DNA from: Amycolatopsis acidiphila
GTDB lineage: Bacteria > Actinomycetota > Actinomycetes > Mycobacteriales > Pseudonocardiaceae
Assembly (NCBI RefSeq): GCF_021391495.1
Contig: NZ_CP090063.1
Location: 5,270,001-5,334,000, forward strand
Direction: 5' to 3'
DNA length: 64,000 nucleotides
Under the pieces are notes generated by a model that saw only the letters and a list, made by a program, of their open reading frames with translations, did not search any database and was not told the origin of the DNA. How positions within the stretch are numbered: position 1 is the stretch's first letter; the number at the start of each line of letters is the position of its first letter. The position numbers were made by a program, and so were the translations under genes. This document shows, piece by piece, positions 19,667 through 28,741 of the stretch.

Positions 19667-19884
19667 CACCAGGCTATGAGCAACCCCAGGGTTCGACTGA
19701 TGCAGCGACTACTTCCATATCACTTGCCATGATCTTGATAGCGATCGCTCCAGCCACTGTTGCAATTCCACTCACCCTGTCAAGAATTGGTTCGATCGTC
19801 ACAGCCCTTCCGATTCTTGTTGTCGTCAGCCTGCTTCCGATGCTTTACGTCATTCAACTGGCGAGGCATCGGAACTCCATATAG
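19663..19884 (+). CDS. Hypothetical two-TM protein, atypical GC
   Basis: A 73-residue open frame with two predicted membrane helices (about 20-38 and 44-64) and a short charged tail. It starts within the stop of the preceding frame, and its codon use is atypical of the surrounding genome. No family is recognised. It may be the remnant of a larger transferred membrane protein. Confidence 0.35.
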   Translation: MTPGYEQPQGSTDAATTSISLAMILIAIAPATVAIPLTLSRIGSIVTALPILVVVSLLPMLYVIQLARHRNSI

Positions 19885-20156
19885 GGCAGGCGCGGGCACG
19901 AGTGAAGCGGTCCACGGTCGACATTCTTTCGCTGCTTCTTGTGGATTTGCAGGACGCTTGGGATGCCGAGGTCGACGCCTGGTTGCCGTAGCCGGCGCTG
20001 GGCATCCTCTCGCTCGGCTCGCAGGAAGGCCGGGGTCATGTCGATGCCCTCGATCTCGCCGGCCCAGCCCTCGGCTTCGGCGCGAGCGCTGCGGTCGACC
20101 ACGCCGGCTTCGAGTTCGTCGGGCCGGGCGAGCATCCTGGGCTTGACGTGCACCAT
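19854..20156 (-). CDS. Short protein of mobile-element neighbourhood
   Basis: About 100 residues starting MVHVKPRMLARPDELEAG and containing GWAGEIEGIDMT and PGVDLGIP. From memory, similar short ORFs occur next to actinobacterial recombinase or transposase genes and are annotated as hypothetical. The C-terminal 35 residues look unrelated and may be read-through into foreign sequence. It is divergent from the truncated methyltransferase. Treat as likely but functionally unknown. Confidence 0.4.
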   Translation of the reverse strand: MVHVKPRMLARPDELEAGVVDRSARAEAEGWAGEIEGIDMTPAFLRAEREDAQRRLRQPGVDLGIPSVLQIHKKQRKNVDRGPLHSCPRLPYMEFRCLAS

Positions 20157-20214
20157 CGGGCAGCGGATGCGGACTTCTCCGAACTTGTCGTGATCATCGC
20201 CTACTGTGTCGGAC

Positions 20215-20637
20215 GTGAACGCGGACGGTTGGTTGACAGACACCCGGACCTCCTACGACACAGCCGCGGTCAGTTATGCCGACCAATGCGCAGCGCTATA
20301 GCCGAGCAGCCGTACTTGCGAGCAGCTCTGGCGTTGTTCGCCGACATGGTGCGCATCGTCGGCGGCGGTCCCGTGGCGGACGTCGGCGGCGGACCGGGGC
20401 ACGTCACCGCTCACCTGCGCGAACTGGGTATCGACGCGTTCGGAATCGACCTTTCACCAGTGATGATCGATGTGGCGCGGCGCGACCATCCCGGGCTGCG
20501 GTTCGAGGTGGGCTCGATGACGGACTTGGCCCTCGCCGACGCCTCGATTACCGGCTTGCTCGCATGGTGGTCGTTGATTCATGTCCCCGACGATGCGGTT
20601 TCCACGGCCCTTGCGCACTTCCACGAGCATTACTGGG
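20215..20637 (+). pseudogene. Frameshifted, truncated class I SAM methyltransferase
   Basis: Reading from GTG 20215 gives WLTDTRTSYDTAAVSYADQ, the usual start of a small SAM methyltransferase, then a TAG at 20299. A one-base deletion near 20285 explains this. The frame resumes as AEQPYLRAALALFADMVRI with the SAM motif VADVGGGPGHVTAHLRELG and later LLAWWSLIHVPDDAV. At about 20630 the similarity stops after FH and changes to an unrelated family. Roughly 80 C-terminal residues are missing, so the gene is dead. Confidence 0.75.
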
Positions 20638-21390
20638 CCGCGTCTTCCGCGTTGACCGCGGCTGCCTTCGCCGCGGTCGAATGGCCCGGTCCTCGCAAGG
20701 CTTACGAGGGCCGGTTCGGACTCTACGCGACGCATCTCGCGGACAAGCCGTGGGACACCGAGCTGGTGACCGACGGGCTCGGCGAGCGCTGGGAACTGCT
20801 CGCGACCGACATGAAACCGTATCCGAGCTGCCACTTCACGCACGCCTTCGCCGACGCGGTGCTCGGCCTGCGCGAGGACGAGGGGATCCGGCCGGAAGAC
20901 GTCGACCGCATCCGCTGCCTCATCCACCCCACCGCCGGCGCAGTGGTGTGCGAGCCGATGGAAACCAAGCGACGACCGCAAAATCTCCACGACGCTAAGT
21001 TCAGTCTCCCGTATGTGGTCGGTGCCTGCCTGGACCGCGGGCAGCTCACCCTCGCCGAGTTCACCGAGGAATCTCTTACCGACACGGCAATTCACGCCAT
21101 CGCGGACCGGGTTGAGATCGCCGAGGACCCGGAAAGTCGTTTCCCGGAAGCATATTCGGCGGCGGTCGAGATCGCCCTGCGCGACGGCCGTAAGCTCGCC
21201 CGCCGTGAAGCGATCAACCGCGGGCACAGCGAACGCCCGCTGACCCACGCCGAGATCGAGGAGAAGTTCCTCGGCAACATGCGCGCGGTCACCGACGAGA
21301 GCACCCTCAAGCGCGTCCGAACCGCCGTGCTTTCGCTGGGCACCGAACGCGAGATCCGCGAGTTTGCCCTGGACTGCGCGACGTCGGGCC
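20632..21390 (+). pseudogene. 3' fragment of MmgE/PrpD family gene
   Basis: In frame with the truncated methyltransferase, the sequence continues as about 250 residues of an MmgE/PrpD-type (2-methylcitrate dehydratase-like) C-terminal half. Recognisable parts are WAASSALTAAAFAAVEWPGP, the FEGRFGL-like YEGRFGLYATH, and DMKPYPSCHFTHAFADAVLG. The N-terminal half is absent, and the frame runs past the natural end without a proper stop into the antisense of the next gene. A deletion or recombination fused it to the methyltransferase fragment. Confidence 0.7.
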
Positions 21391-21392
21391 AG

Positions 21393-22253
21393 CTAGGCGG
21401 ACAGGTCGGCCCGGACCAGTTCCGCCTTGGCCATCGTGTCGGCGAGGAAGGCGGGCAGCCGACAGCCGTAGCGATCGGCGAGCTCGTCGGCGAGCTCGGT
21501 GGTGACCCCCCAGCCCTGTTCCCGCAGCCACGCCACCGGGTCCCGGCGGGGCTCGGTGGCGAGCAGTCCGTCCATGTCCACGCCGATGCGCTCGGCGGCG
21601 TTCATCGTCCGCATGCTGCGATCCATGCCCGCGACATCGCCACCCGGCACCTGCTCCACCCCGATCCGGCTGCCTGGGGCCGAGCGGGCGTGGACGAGGT
21701 CGAACAGTTCCTCCTCGGCCATCGCGGGCAGATACGGCAACAGGCCCTCGGCGAGCCAGACGGCCGGCCGGGCCGGGTCGAATCCCGCCTGCTCGAGCGC
21801 GGCCGGCCAGTCGTCGCGAAGATCCGCGGCGACGGCGTGCCGACGGCAGCGCGGGCGGGCGCCCAGGTCGTCGAGCACGCGCTGCTTGAACTCGAGCACC
21901 TGTGGCTGGTCCACCTCGTAGACGTCGCGGCCGGCCAGGTCCAGCCGGTACGCCCGGGCATCGAGCCCGGCAGCGAGGATGACCACCTGCGGGGCGTCCG
22001 AGCCGGTGACGACCTCGTCGAAGAACCGCGACCGCAGCCCCACGTAGGCAGCCATCGCCGTCCACAGCTCGTCGCCGTCCGGCTCGGTCGGCAACGGCCG
22101 CGGCGGGTTCACCGCCCGGACGAACTCCGCCGCGAACGGGTCGTCGACCAGGTCGTCCGCCGAGCCCGTCGCGATCGCTCGCGCCGCCGCGACCGCCAGC
22201 GCGGTCAAGCCGACACCGGTGACGATGTCCCACTGGCGATGCGTTGCGGTCAT
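21393..22253 (-). CDS. SAM-dependent methyltransferase, LCMT/TIGR00027 type
   Basis: A 286-residue putative O-methyltransferase of the leucine-carboxyl-methyltransferase-like family, very abundant in actinomycetes. The SAM motif VVILAAGLDARAYRLDL is at about 85-101, followed by VYEVDQP and the AVWLAEGLLPYLP motif. The start at 22253 is preceded by AAAGGGG. Substrate is unknown; members methylate polyketides or small acids. It is the only intact gene in this rearranged stretch. Confidence 0.88.
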   Translation of the reverse strand: MTATHRQWDIVTGVGLTALAVAAARAIATGSADDLVDDPFAAEFVRAVNPPRPLPTEPDGDELWTAMAAYVGLRSRFFDEVVTGSDAPQVVILAAGLDARAYRLDLAGRDVYEVDQPQVLEFKQRVLDDLGARPRCRRHAVAADLRDDWPAALEQAGFDPARPAVWLAEGLLPYLPAMAEEELFDLVHARSAPGSRIGVEQVPGGDVAGMDRSMRTMNAAERIGVDMDGLLATEPRRDPVAWLREQGWGVTTELADELADRYGCRLPAFLADTMAKAELVRADLSA

Positions 22254-22359
22254 CCCTGCCCCTTTCAACGGATCACGTTCCCGGCTCCAGGATGGCATTG
22301 CGCGATCGACCAGGTGCGGACCGTGAGCGTTTTGCCAGAATCCCGGGCTGTGGGCTGCG

Positions 22360-22650
22360 TCACCGCGGGTGGACGAGCTGTGGGCCGTAGCTTTTTTTCA
22401 AGAACTCGTTCTCCATCCGCAGCCGGCAGATCTCGTCTTCCATCTCCTTCACCCGGGCACGCTCCGTCGGGGTCGCTGACTCATCCGGTTCAGGGTTCTG
22501 ACACCGCCAGGCGTTCACCCAGTTGCCCAACGTCCCGTCATCGACGCCCAGATCACGCGCGACCTCCGCGATCGGCTTCCCTGTCCCGATCACCATCTGC
22601 GCAGCCTCAACCTTGAACTGCGGGCTGAACCTACGACGCTGCTCGGGCAT
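22360..22650 (-). mobile_element. IS3-family transposase OrfA, orphan
   Basis: A 96-residue OrfA with the typical N-terminal helix-turn-helix (RRRFSPQFKVEAAQMVIG ... IAEVARDLGV) and C-terminal leucine-zipper-like MEDEICRLRMENEFLKK. IS3 elements express OrfAB by -1 slippage on an A-run. An A7 slippery run is present at about 22392-22398. The downstream -1 frame gives no DDE transposase and soon runs into the methyltransferase promoter. The element is therefore truncated and non-autonomous. Confidence 0.85.
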
Positions 22651-23068
22651 GAACAAACCCTCTCACTCGAGAAACTCTGTCCAAGATCCTTAGTACACCC
22701 CGGGCGCCCCCTGGCGTTCCAGGTCCTTGTCCGTGATCCGAATGGTTACCCGACCTATTCATCAAGCAAAATAAGAGTTTCATTCTACCGAAACGGGCCA
22801 CATTACAACGGAGTGCGTTCAACAGACTTTTTTACCACGTAACGCCAATCACACCGACCCGGGACCAGAATCGGATAGCGGATCCCAGTCCCGGCGCAAG
22901 TCCGGTCAAGGTGATAAGAAAGCCGCAAGCACGACGACAAAGGACTTCCCTGACACATCGGGTATTCCTCGAACGAATCGGCCACAAGCCGAAGAAAGAC
23001 GAGGGCACGCGCCGAAACCGCCGATCCGCGCAGCATGACCTCATCACTACCATTGCGAGCACGACATC
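22651..23068. other. AT-richer spacer upstream of aminotransferase
   Basis: This 418-base spacer is notably lower in GC than its surroundings and has no credible gene. It probably carries the outer IS3 end and the promoter of the aminotransferase/Pls operon. I cannot name a confident -10/-35 pair. Confidence 0.4.
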
Positions 23069-24442
23069 ATGGTTGCCCCAAACAGTCCTGAAAGGTATAT
23101 CTCCCCGCATGTCGACGGCGCCGTCCCCGGGCCACGTTCGCTCGAGTTGCTTCGAAGGCAGGAACAACGCGAGTCGAATGCTCGTGTGTACCCACGGCAG
23201 CTGCCGATCGCGATAGCGGCCGGGCAAGGCCCGTTCGTCCGGGATCTCGATGGCAACGTGTTCATCGACTTTCTCAACGGTGCAGGTGTGCTTTCACTGG
23301 GACACAATCATCCGGAACTGGTCGACGCGATGATCGAGCAGCTCCGCGACCTCACTCATGGCCTCGACTTCCCCACGCCGGCCAAAGATGCGTTCACCGA
23401 AGCGCAACTGTCGATGCTCTCGCCCGGACTGCGGAGCCGCGTGAAGCTTCATTTCTGCGGCCCCACCGGTGCGAACGCCGTCGAGGCCGCGATCAAGTTA
23501 TGCAAGACCGCGACCGGCCGCGGCGAGGTCGTCTCCTTCGAGGGCGGTTTCCACGGATGCAGCACCGCTGCCATGGCCCTGACCGGTGCGGTGTCGCAAC
23601 GGAACCGTGTCGCCAACGGCCTGCCCGGCGTGCACTTCTTCCCGTTCTCCTACTGCGGCCGATGCCCCGTCGGGTTGACCCCCCACACTTGCACAACGAA
23701 CTGTGCCGGTTATCTCGAGAGGTCGCTTCATGACCCGAATGCCGGAATCTGCCGTCCTGCGGCCGTCGTGATGGAGATGGTGCAGGGCGAGGGCGGCGTG
23801 GTGCCGGCGACCAGGGAATTCGCGCGACGCGTGCGGGAGCTGACGCGCGCGCTCGGCATCCCGCTCGTGGTGGACGAGGTACAGACCGGCTGCGGGCGGA
23901 CCGGTACCTGGTTCGCGTTCGAGCCGTACGGCATCGAGCCCGACGTGATCGTCGCGTCCAAAGCGCTCAGCGGAGTGGGTTCCCCGATCGCGATCATCAT
24001 GTACGACAGACACCTGGACACCTGGGCGCCCGGAGCGCACACCGGCACCTTCCGCGGCAACCAGCTGGCATTCGCCGCCGGTGCCGCGACCGTCCGAATC
24101 GTCCGGCGGGATGGCATCCTGGACAACGTCGGACGGCGGGGCGAGCAGGTGGCCGACCGCCTCTCCCCCCTGCTGACCTGCCCGCACGTCCGCGAAATCC
24201 GTGGCCGTGGCCTGATGTGGGGTATCGAGCTCGCCGATCCGGATACCGGGACGCCCGCGCCGGAATGGGCGAGTGCTGTGCAAACGCGATGCTTGCACCA
24301 CGGGCTGATCGTCGAGCTGGGCGGCCGGGCGGACAGCGTGGTGCGCATCCTGCCGCCACTCAACGTGTCGGCCGAAGTCATCGACACCGCCTGCGACATC
24401 CTCGTTGCCGCGGTCAGGACGTGCTTTTCATCGGCGGAGTGA
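23069..24442 (+). CDS. PLP class III aminotransferase, diaminobutyrate-2-oxoglutarate type
   Basis: A 457-residue fold-type I aminotransferase. The N-terminus PRSLELLRRQEQRESNARVY and the DGNVFIDFLNGAGVLSLGHNHPE block are characteristic of diaminobutyrate (EctB-like) transaminases. The PLP lysine is K298 in VIVASKALSG, preceded by VDEVQTGCGRTG. The family converts L-aspartate-4-semialdehyde plus glutamate to L-2,4-diaminobutyrate. No ectA or ectC is adjacent; instead the next gene, 31 bases downstream, is a Pls-like polymer synthetase. The natural inference is precursor supply for that enzyme. No strong ribosome binding site precedes ATG 23069. Confidence 0.87.
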   Translation: MVAPNSPERYISPHVDGAVPGPRSLELLRRQEQRESNARVYPRQLPIAIAAGQGPFVRDLDGNVFIDFLNGAGVLSLGHNHPELVDAMIEQLRDLTHGLDFPTPAKDAFTEAQLSMLSPGLRSRVKLHFCGPTGANAVEAAIKLCKTATGRGEVVSFEGGFHGCSTAAMALTGAVSQRNRVANGLPGVHFFPFSYCGRCPVGLTPHTCTTNCAGYLERSLHDPNAGICRPAAVVMEMVQGEGGVVPATREFARRVRELTRALGIPLVVDEVQTGCGRTGTWFAFEPYGIEPDVIVASKALSGVGSPIAIIMYDRHLDTWAPGAHTGTFRGNQLAFAAGAATVRIVRRDGILDNVGRRGEQVADRLSPLLTCPHVREIRGRGLMWGIELADPDTGTPAPEWASAVQTRCLHHGLIVELGGRADSVVRILPPLNVSAEVIDTACDILVAAVRTCFSSAE

Positions 24443-24473
24443 TTCCGGGTTCAGCGACGTTCGGGAATGGCGC

Positions 24474-27400
24474 ATGAGTAGTTCCTTCCACCACCCCAGC
24501 TCGCTCGGCGATCGTGTCCTGCTCGGCGCTCGCCCGGCCGTTCGCGGGTGCGCGGACGAGCGACTGCACCAGATTTTCGAACAGCGGTGCGACACCTTGC
24601 GGGCAGCAGGCCACCCGAACCAGCTCGCCGTCGATGCCGACGACGTGACTCTCACCTACGACGAGCTGGACGCACGCGCGAACCAGCTCGCCCGGTACCT
24701 GCTGGCCCGGGGAGCCCGGCCGGGTGATCGCTTGGGGCTCCTGTTCGACACCGCGGTACCCGGGTACGTCGGCATGCTCGCCGTGCTGAAGATCCACGCG
24801 ACGTACGTGCCGCTCGATCCGGGTTTCCCGCCCGACCGGCTCGCCTTCATCACTGAGGACGCTGGGGTTCGGCTGGTGCTCACCCTGTCCCACCTCCGCT
24901 CTCCGCTCCACCTTGCCGGGGTGGAGGCGTTGCCGCTGGACCAGGTGGCCGCCGAAGTAGCAGCAGAGCGCAGCGACCGGCTGTCCGACGTGGGACAGGC
25001 CGGCACCGCGGGGGAACTGTGCTACGTGATCTATACCTCGGGCACGACCGGGCGTCCTAAGGGCGTCGCGATCGAGCAGGCGAGCATCTGCAACTTCGTC
25101 CGGGTGGCCGCTGAGGTCTACGGTTACCGGCCGGAGGATCGCGTTTATCAGGGCATGACCATCGCGTTCGATTTCTCGGTCGAAGAGCTGTGGGTGCCAC
25201 TGGCGGTGGGCGCCACGCTGGTGCCGAAGCCGGCGGGTAGCACATTGCTCGGACACGAGTTGTGGGAGTTCCTCACCACGCGGGAGGTGACTGCCCTGTG
25301 CGGCGTGCCGACCCTGCTGGCGACCATCGAGGACGACCTTCCCGGATTGCGCTTCCTGCTGGTCTCCGGCGAGGCCTGCCCGCGCGATCTCGTGGCCCGC
25401 TGGTACCGGCCGGACCGGCGATTCCTCAACGTCTATGGCCCTACCGAAGCCACTGTCACCGCCAGCTGGACCGAGCTGCATCCCGATCGGCCGGTGACGA
25501 TCGGCGTGCCGTTGCCGACCTATGCGATCGTCATTCTCGACCCTGGCAAGGATGCGGCGCTGCCTCGTGGGAGTCACGGCGAGATCGGCATCGCCGGCGT
25601 CGGGTTGGCGGCCGGCTACCTCAACCAGGACGAGCTGACCGAAAAGGTGTTCATCCCCGACTTCCTCGCCATCCCGGACAACCCGTCGGGCAAGATCTAC
25701 CGCACCGGCGACCTCGGCCGCATCACCGACGACGGGGAGATCGAGTACGCAGGGCGGATCGACAACCAGGTCAAGATCCGCGGCTACCGGGTCGAGCTCA
25801 CCGAGATCGAGTCGCTCCTGTTGCAGATTCCCGAGATCGCGGCCGCCGTGGTGGCCACCCACGAGCCCGAACCTGGCTCGGCCGACCTCGTGGCCTACTA
25901 CCGGCTCAGGGCTGGCGCGTCCGCGGAGCCGGGAAAGATCCGTGCCCGGCTGAGTGCTCACTTGCCTGCCTATATGGTTCCCGCCTATCTGGAGGAACTG
26001 CCTCGCTTTCCCGTGTTGCCGAGCGGAAAAGTGGATCGCAAGAGGCTGCCGGCCCCACGCTCCCGCGGCCGGGCGGCGGTCGCCAACCATGTGCCACCGA
26101 AGACGCAGACCGAACGCGTGATCACAGAGCTGATGGGCGCAGCGCTCGGCGCCGGCCAGGTCTCCGTGACCAGCGATTTCTTCCGCGACCTGGGCATGAA
26201 CTCCCTGCTGCTGGGACGTTTCTGTTCGCTGGCGCGCAGACGCGACGACCTTCCGCCGATAGGGATCAAGGAGCTGTACCAGCACACGACGGTCGAAAAC
26301 CTGGCGGCGGCGCTGCGGGAGGCTGAGCCCGGCGACTCAGGAACGGAGGAGCTTCCACCGCGGAGGGTGCACCGCTGGGAATACCTCACCTGCGGCGCGC
26401 TCCAGATGCTGTCATTTCTCGGCTATCTCTTCCTGGACGGGGCCGCGGGGTTCAGCGCCTACCGCTGGATCGGCACCGCGGACGGGATCGGGCAGATCTA
26501 CGCGCGGGCCGCCCTGATGGGCGTTGCGGCGTTCCTCGGGCTGAGCCTCGTGCCGGTGCTGGCCAAGTGGCTGCTCGTCGGACGCTGGCAGCCGCAACAG
26601 ATTCCGGTGTGGAGTATGACCTACTTCCGTTTCTGGCTGATTCGGACACTGCTGCGATTCAGCCCGCTCCAGCTCTTCGCTGGCTCACCGCTGTACGCCC
26701 TGTACCTCAGGACGCTCGGCGCGAAGGTGGGGCGGAACGTCGCGTTTCTCACCCATACCGCTCCGGTGTGCACCGATCTTCTCGTGTTCGGCGACGACGC
26801 GGTGATCCGGAAAGACACCAGCATAACCGCTTACCGGGCGCGGAACGGAGCGATCGAGACGGGGCGCGTCAGCGTGGGCCGCGGTGCCTATGTCGGCGAA
26901 GCCAGCGTGCTCGACATCAACACCTCGATAGGCGACGATGCCCAGCTCGGTCACAACTCCTGCCTGCTCAGCGGGCAATCGATACCCGCGGGCGAGCACT
27001 GGCACGGCTCCCCTCCGACGACGACCACCGTGGACTACCGCCGGGTCGCTCCCACCACCTGCGGGCTCGTCCGGCGCCTTGGCTACTCGGCGACCCAACT
27101 GGCCTTGCTGCTGCTGGTCTACCTCCCGGTGCTGATAGTGCTCACCGGAGGCTTCGGCCTGGACGTGGTCACCGGCCCGGCAACGGTCACTGATTCCGCC
27201 TTCTACCTCAAGACCTTCGACTACACGACCCTGTTCATGTATGGAGCCATCCTCACGGGGCTGTTGGCGGTGGTCCTCGTGCCGCGTCTGCTGAACATCG
27301 CCGTGCGGCCAGGCCATGTCTACCCCTTGTACGGCCTGCGCTATTCCCTCACGCGTTCGATCGAACGCATCACCAACGTCAGGTGGTTCAACCTGCTGTT

Positions 27401-28523
27401 CGGCGACAGCGCCTACATCGTGCATTACCTGCGCATGCTCGGTTACCGCATGCCCGGTGTCGTCCAGACGGGATCGAACTTCGGCGTCGAGCACAAGCAC
27501 ACCATCCCGTACCTCACCACGGTCGGCCAGGGGACGATGGTCTCCGATGGACTATCCGTGATCAACGCCGACTTCTCTAGCACTTCGTTCCTGGTGTCCG
27601 AAGCCGTCATCGGTCGGGACAACTTCCTCGGCAATGACGTCCACTATCCCGCGGGTGGCCGGACCGGAGAAAACTGCCTGCTCGCCACGAAGGTGATGGT
27701 GCCGTTGGACGGACCGGTGCGCCACGACGTCGGCCTGCTGGGCTCACCCCCATTCGACATTCCCCGCACTGTGGAACGCGACCGCCGGTTCGATGCGCTC
27801 AAGACCGGCGCGATGCATCGAGAGAGGCTGATGGCCAAATTCCGGCACAACACAGTGACCATCGTGTTCTTCCTGCTCACACGCTGGCTCGACCTGTTTC
27901 TGCTCGCTTTGTTGTTCGACGCGGCCGACCATGTGCAAGGGGGGTTCAGCCCTTTGGTCCTCGCCGGCGCGACCCTGCTGGCGCTGGTCTTCAACGTCGC
28001 CTACTTCGCCCTCGTGGAGCGCGCCGCCACCGGTTTCCGGGCGCTCAGCCCGCAGTTCTGCTCGATCTACGACCCGTATTTCTGGAAACACGAGCGGTTC
28101 TGGAAGCTCAGCCTCGGCAACTGGATCAACTTGTTCAGTGGCACCCCGGCCAAACCACTCATCTGGCGCCTGCTCGGCGTCCGGATCGGACGCCGAGTCT
28201 TCGACGACGGGTGTGACATTCCCGAAAGGACACTCGTCACCGTGGGCGACGACTGCATGCTCTCCGCCGAGGCGAGCCTGCAGTGTCACTCGCTGGAGGA
28301 TGGCACCTTCAAATCCGGCCCGATCCTGCTCGGCCCCGGCTGCACCGTCGGCCAGCGCACCCTCGTCCACTACGGCAGCGTCCTGGCCGAGCGCACCCTC
28401 GTCGAGTCCAGCTCCTTCGTCATGAAAGGCACCGAAACCGTTCCCCGCTCCCATTGGCAAGGCAACCCGGCCCACGAGGTTCGCTCCCCGACCCGGCCGG
28501 CCGATGCCCGCCACCACGAGTAG
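24474..28523 (+). CDS. Pls/PosA-family membrane NRPS (cationic homopolymer synthetase)
   Basis: A 1349-residue single-module synthetase, close in length to epsilon-poly-lysine synthetase (about 1319). The adenylation domain (about 50-530) has YVIYTSGTTGRPKG (A3, about 184-197), NVYGPTE (about 320), YRTGDLGR (about 409) and A10 K519. Putative pocket residues are D233, F234 and E237. The thiolation domain has S577 in DLGMNSLL. Six predicted membrane helices follow (about 636-660, 680-703, 875-897, 915-940, 1123-1146, 1155-1180). They enclose three tandem left-handed-beta-helix/acyltransferase-like C domains (about 740-855, 1020-1100, 1215-1335). There is no thioesterase. This architecture is that of Pls, which polymerises lysine through side-chain amide bonds. 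With the adjacent diaminobutyrate transaminase the monomer is probably Dab. Confidence 0.92.
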   Translation: MSSSFHHPSSLGDRVLLGARPAVRGCADERLHQIFEQRCDTLRAAGHPNQLAVDADDVTLTYDELDARANQLARYLLARGARPGDRLGLLFDTAVPGYVGMLAVLKIHATYVPLDPGFPPDRLAFITEDAGVRLVLTLSHLRSPLHLAGVEALPLDQVAAEVAAERSDRLSDVGQAGTAGELCYVIYTSGTTGRPKGVAIEQASICNFVRVAAEVYGYRPEDRVYQGMTIAFDFSVEELWVPLAVGATLVPKPAGSTLLGHELWEFLTTREVTALCGVPTLLATIEDDLPGLRFLLVSGEACPRDLVARWYRPDRRFLNVYGPTEATVTASWTELHPDRPVTIGVPLPTYAIVILDPGKDAALPRGSHGEIGIAGVGLAAGYLNQDELTEKVFIPDFLAIPDNPSGKIYRTGDLGRITDDGEIEYAGRIDNQVKIRGYRVELTEIESLLLQIPEIAAAVVATHEPEPGSADLVAYYRLRAGASAEPGKIRARLSAHLPAYMVPAYLEELPRFPVLPSGKVDRKRLPAPRSRGRAAVANHVPPKTQTERVITELMGAALGAGQVSVTSDFFRDLGMNSLLLGRFCSLARRRDDLPPIGIKELYQHTTVENLAAALREAEPGDSGTEELPPRRVHRWEYLTCGALQMLSFLGYLFLDGAAGFSAYRWIGTADGIGQIYARAALMGVAAFLGLSLVPVLAKWLLVGRWQPQQIPVWSMTYFRFWLIRTLLRFSPLQLFAGSPLYALYLRTLGAKVGRNVAFLTHTAPVCTDLLVFGDDAVIRKDTSITAYRARNGAIETGRVSVGRGAYVGEASVLDINTSIGDDAQLGHNSCLLSGQSIPAGEHWHGSPPTTTTVDYRRVAPTTCGLVRRLGYSATQLALLLLVYLPVLIVLTGGFGLDVVTGPATVTDSAFYLKTFDYTTLFMYGAILTGLLAVVLVPRLLNIAVRPGHVYPLYGLRYSLTRSIERITNVRWFNLLFGDSAYIVHYLRMLGYRMPGVVQTGSNFGVEHKHTIPYLTTVGQGTMVSDGLSVINADFSSTSFLVSEAVIGRDNFLGNDVHYPAGGRTGENCLLATKVMVPLDGPVRHDVGLLGSPPFDIPRTVERDRRFDALKTGAMHRERLMAKFRHNTVTIVFFLLTRWLDLFLLALLFDAADHVQGGFSPLVLAGATLLALVFNVAYFALVERAATGFRALSPQFCSIYDPYFWKHERFWKLSLGNWINLFSGTPAKPLIWRLLGVRIGRRVFDDGCDIPERTLVTVGDDCMLSAEASLQCHSLEDGTFKSGPILLGPGCTVGQRTLVHYGSVLAERTLVESSSFVMKGTETVPRSHWQGNPAHEVRSPTRPADARHHE

Positions 28524-28529
28524 CAGGTG

Positions 28530-28550
28530 AGCCGCTGACCACGTGGCTCC
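28530..28550 (+). terminator. Weak hairpin after the Pls-like gene
   Basis: GAGCC (28530-28534) and GGCTC (28546-28550) can pair with an 11-base loop just after the stop. It is short, so termination here is only plausible. Confidence 0.3.
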
Positions 28551-28741
28551 TCCGGAAGCCTTCCGAACCCACTGGCTCGACCAACACCAGCCAGCACTCA
28601 TGTAGCTGGTGGACCACCAAGCGGTACCCAGCCAGACGGATCAGGCTGGGTCTCATCTGCCGGCGTACGGGCAGTACCAACAGGTCAAGATCCCTCGGGG
28701 CCATCTGCCGACGGCGGCGAGCCCGCACCGACGACGGCTGA

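Noticed and set aside
20148..22616. Single 822-residue protein on the plus strand
   Set aside because: Only residues up to about 415 have homology and they belong to two unrelated truncated genes; the rest is antisense to the methyltransferase at 21393 and the IS3 orfA.
22803..23227. Minus-strand frames in the spacer upstream of the aminotransferase
   Set aside because: No start signals or domain; they overlap the aminotransferase 5' end.
23069..24442. Ectoine biosynthesis gene ectB
   Set aside because: The protein is EctB-like, but no ectA, ectC or ectD is nearby and the partner is a Pls-type synthetase, so an ectoine assignment is not supported.
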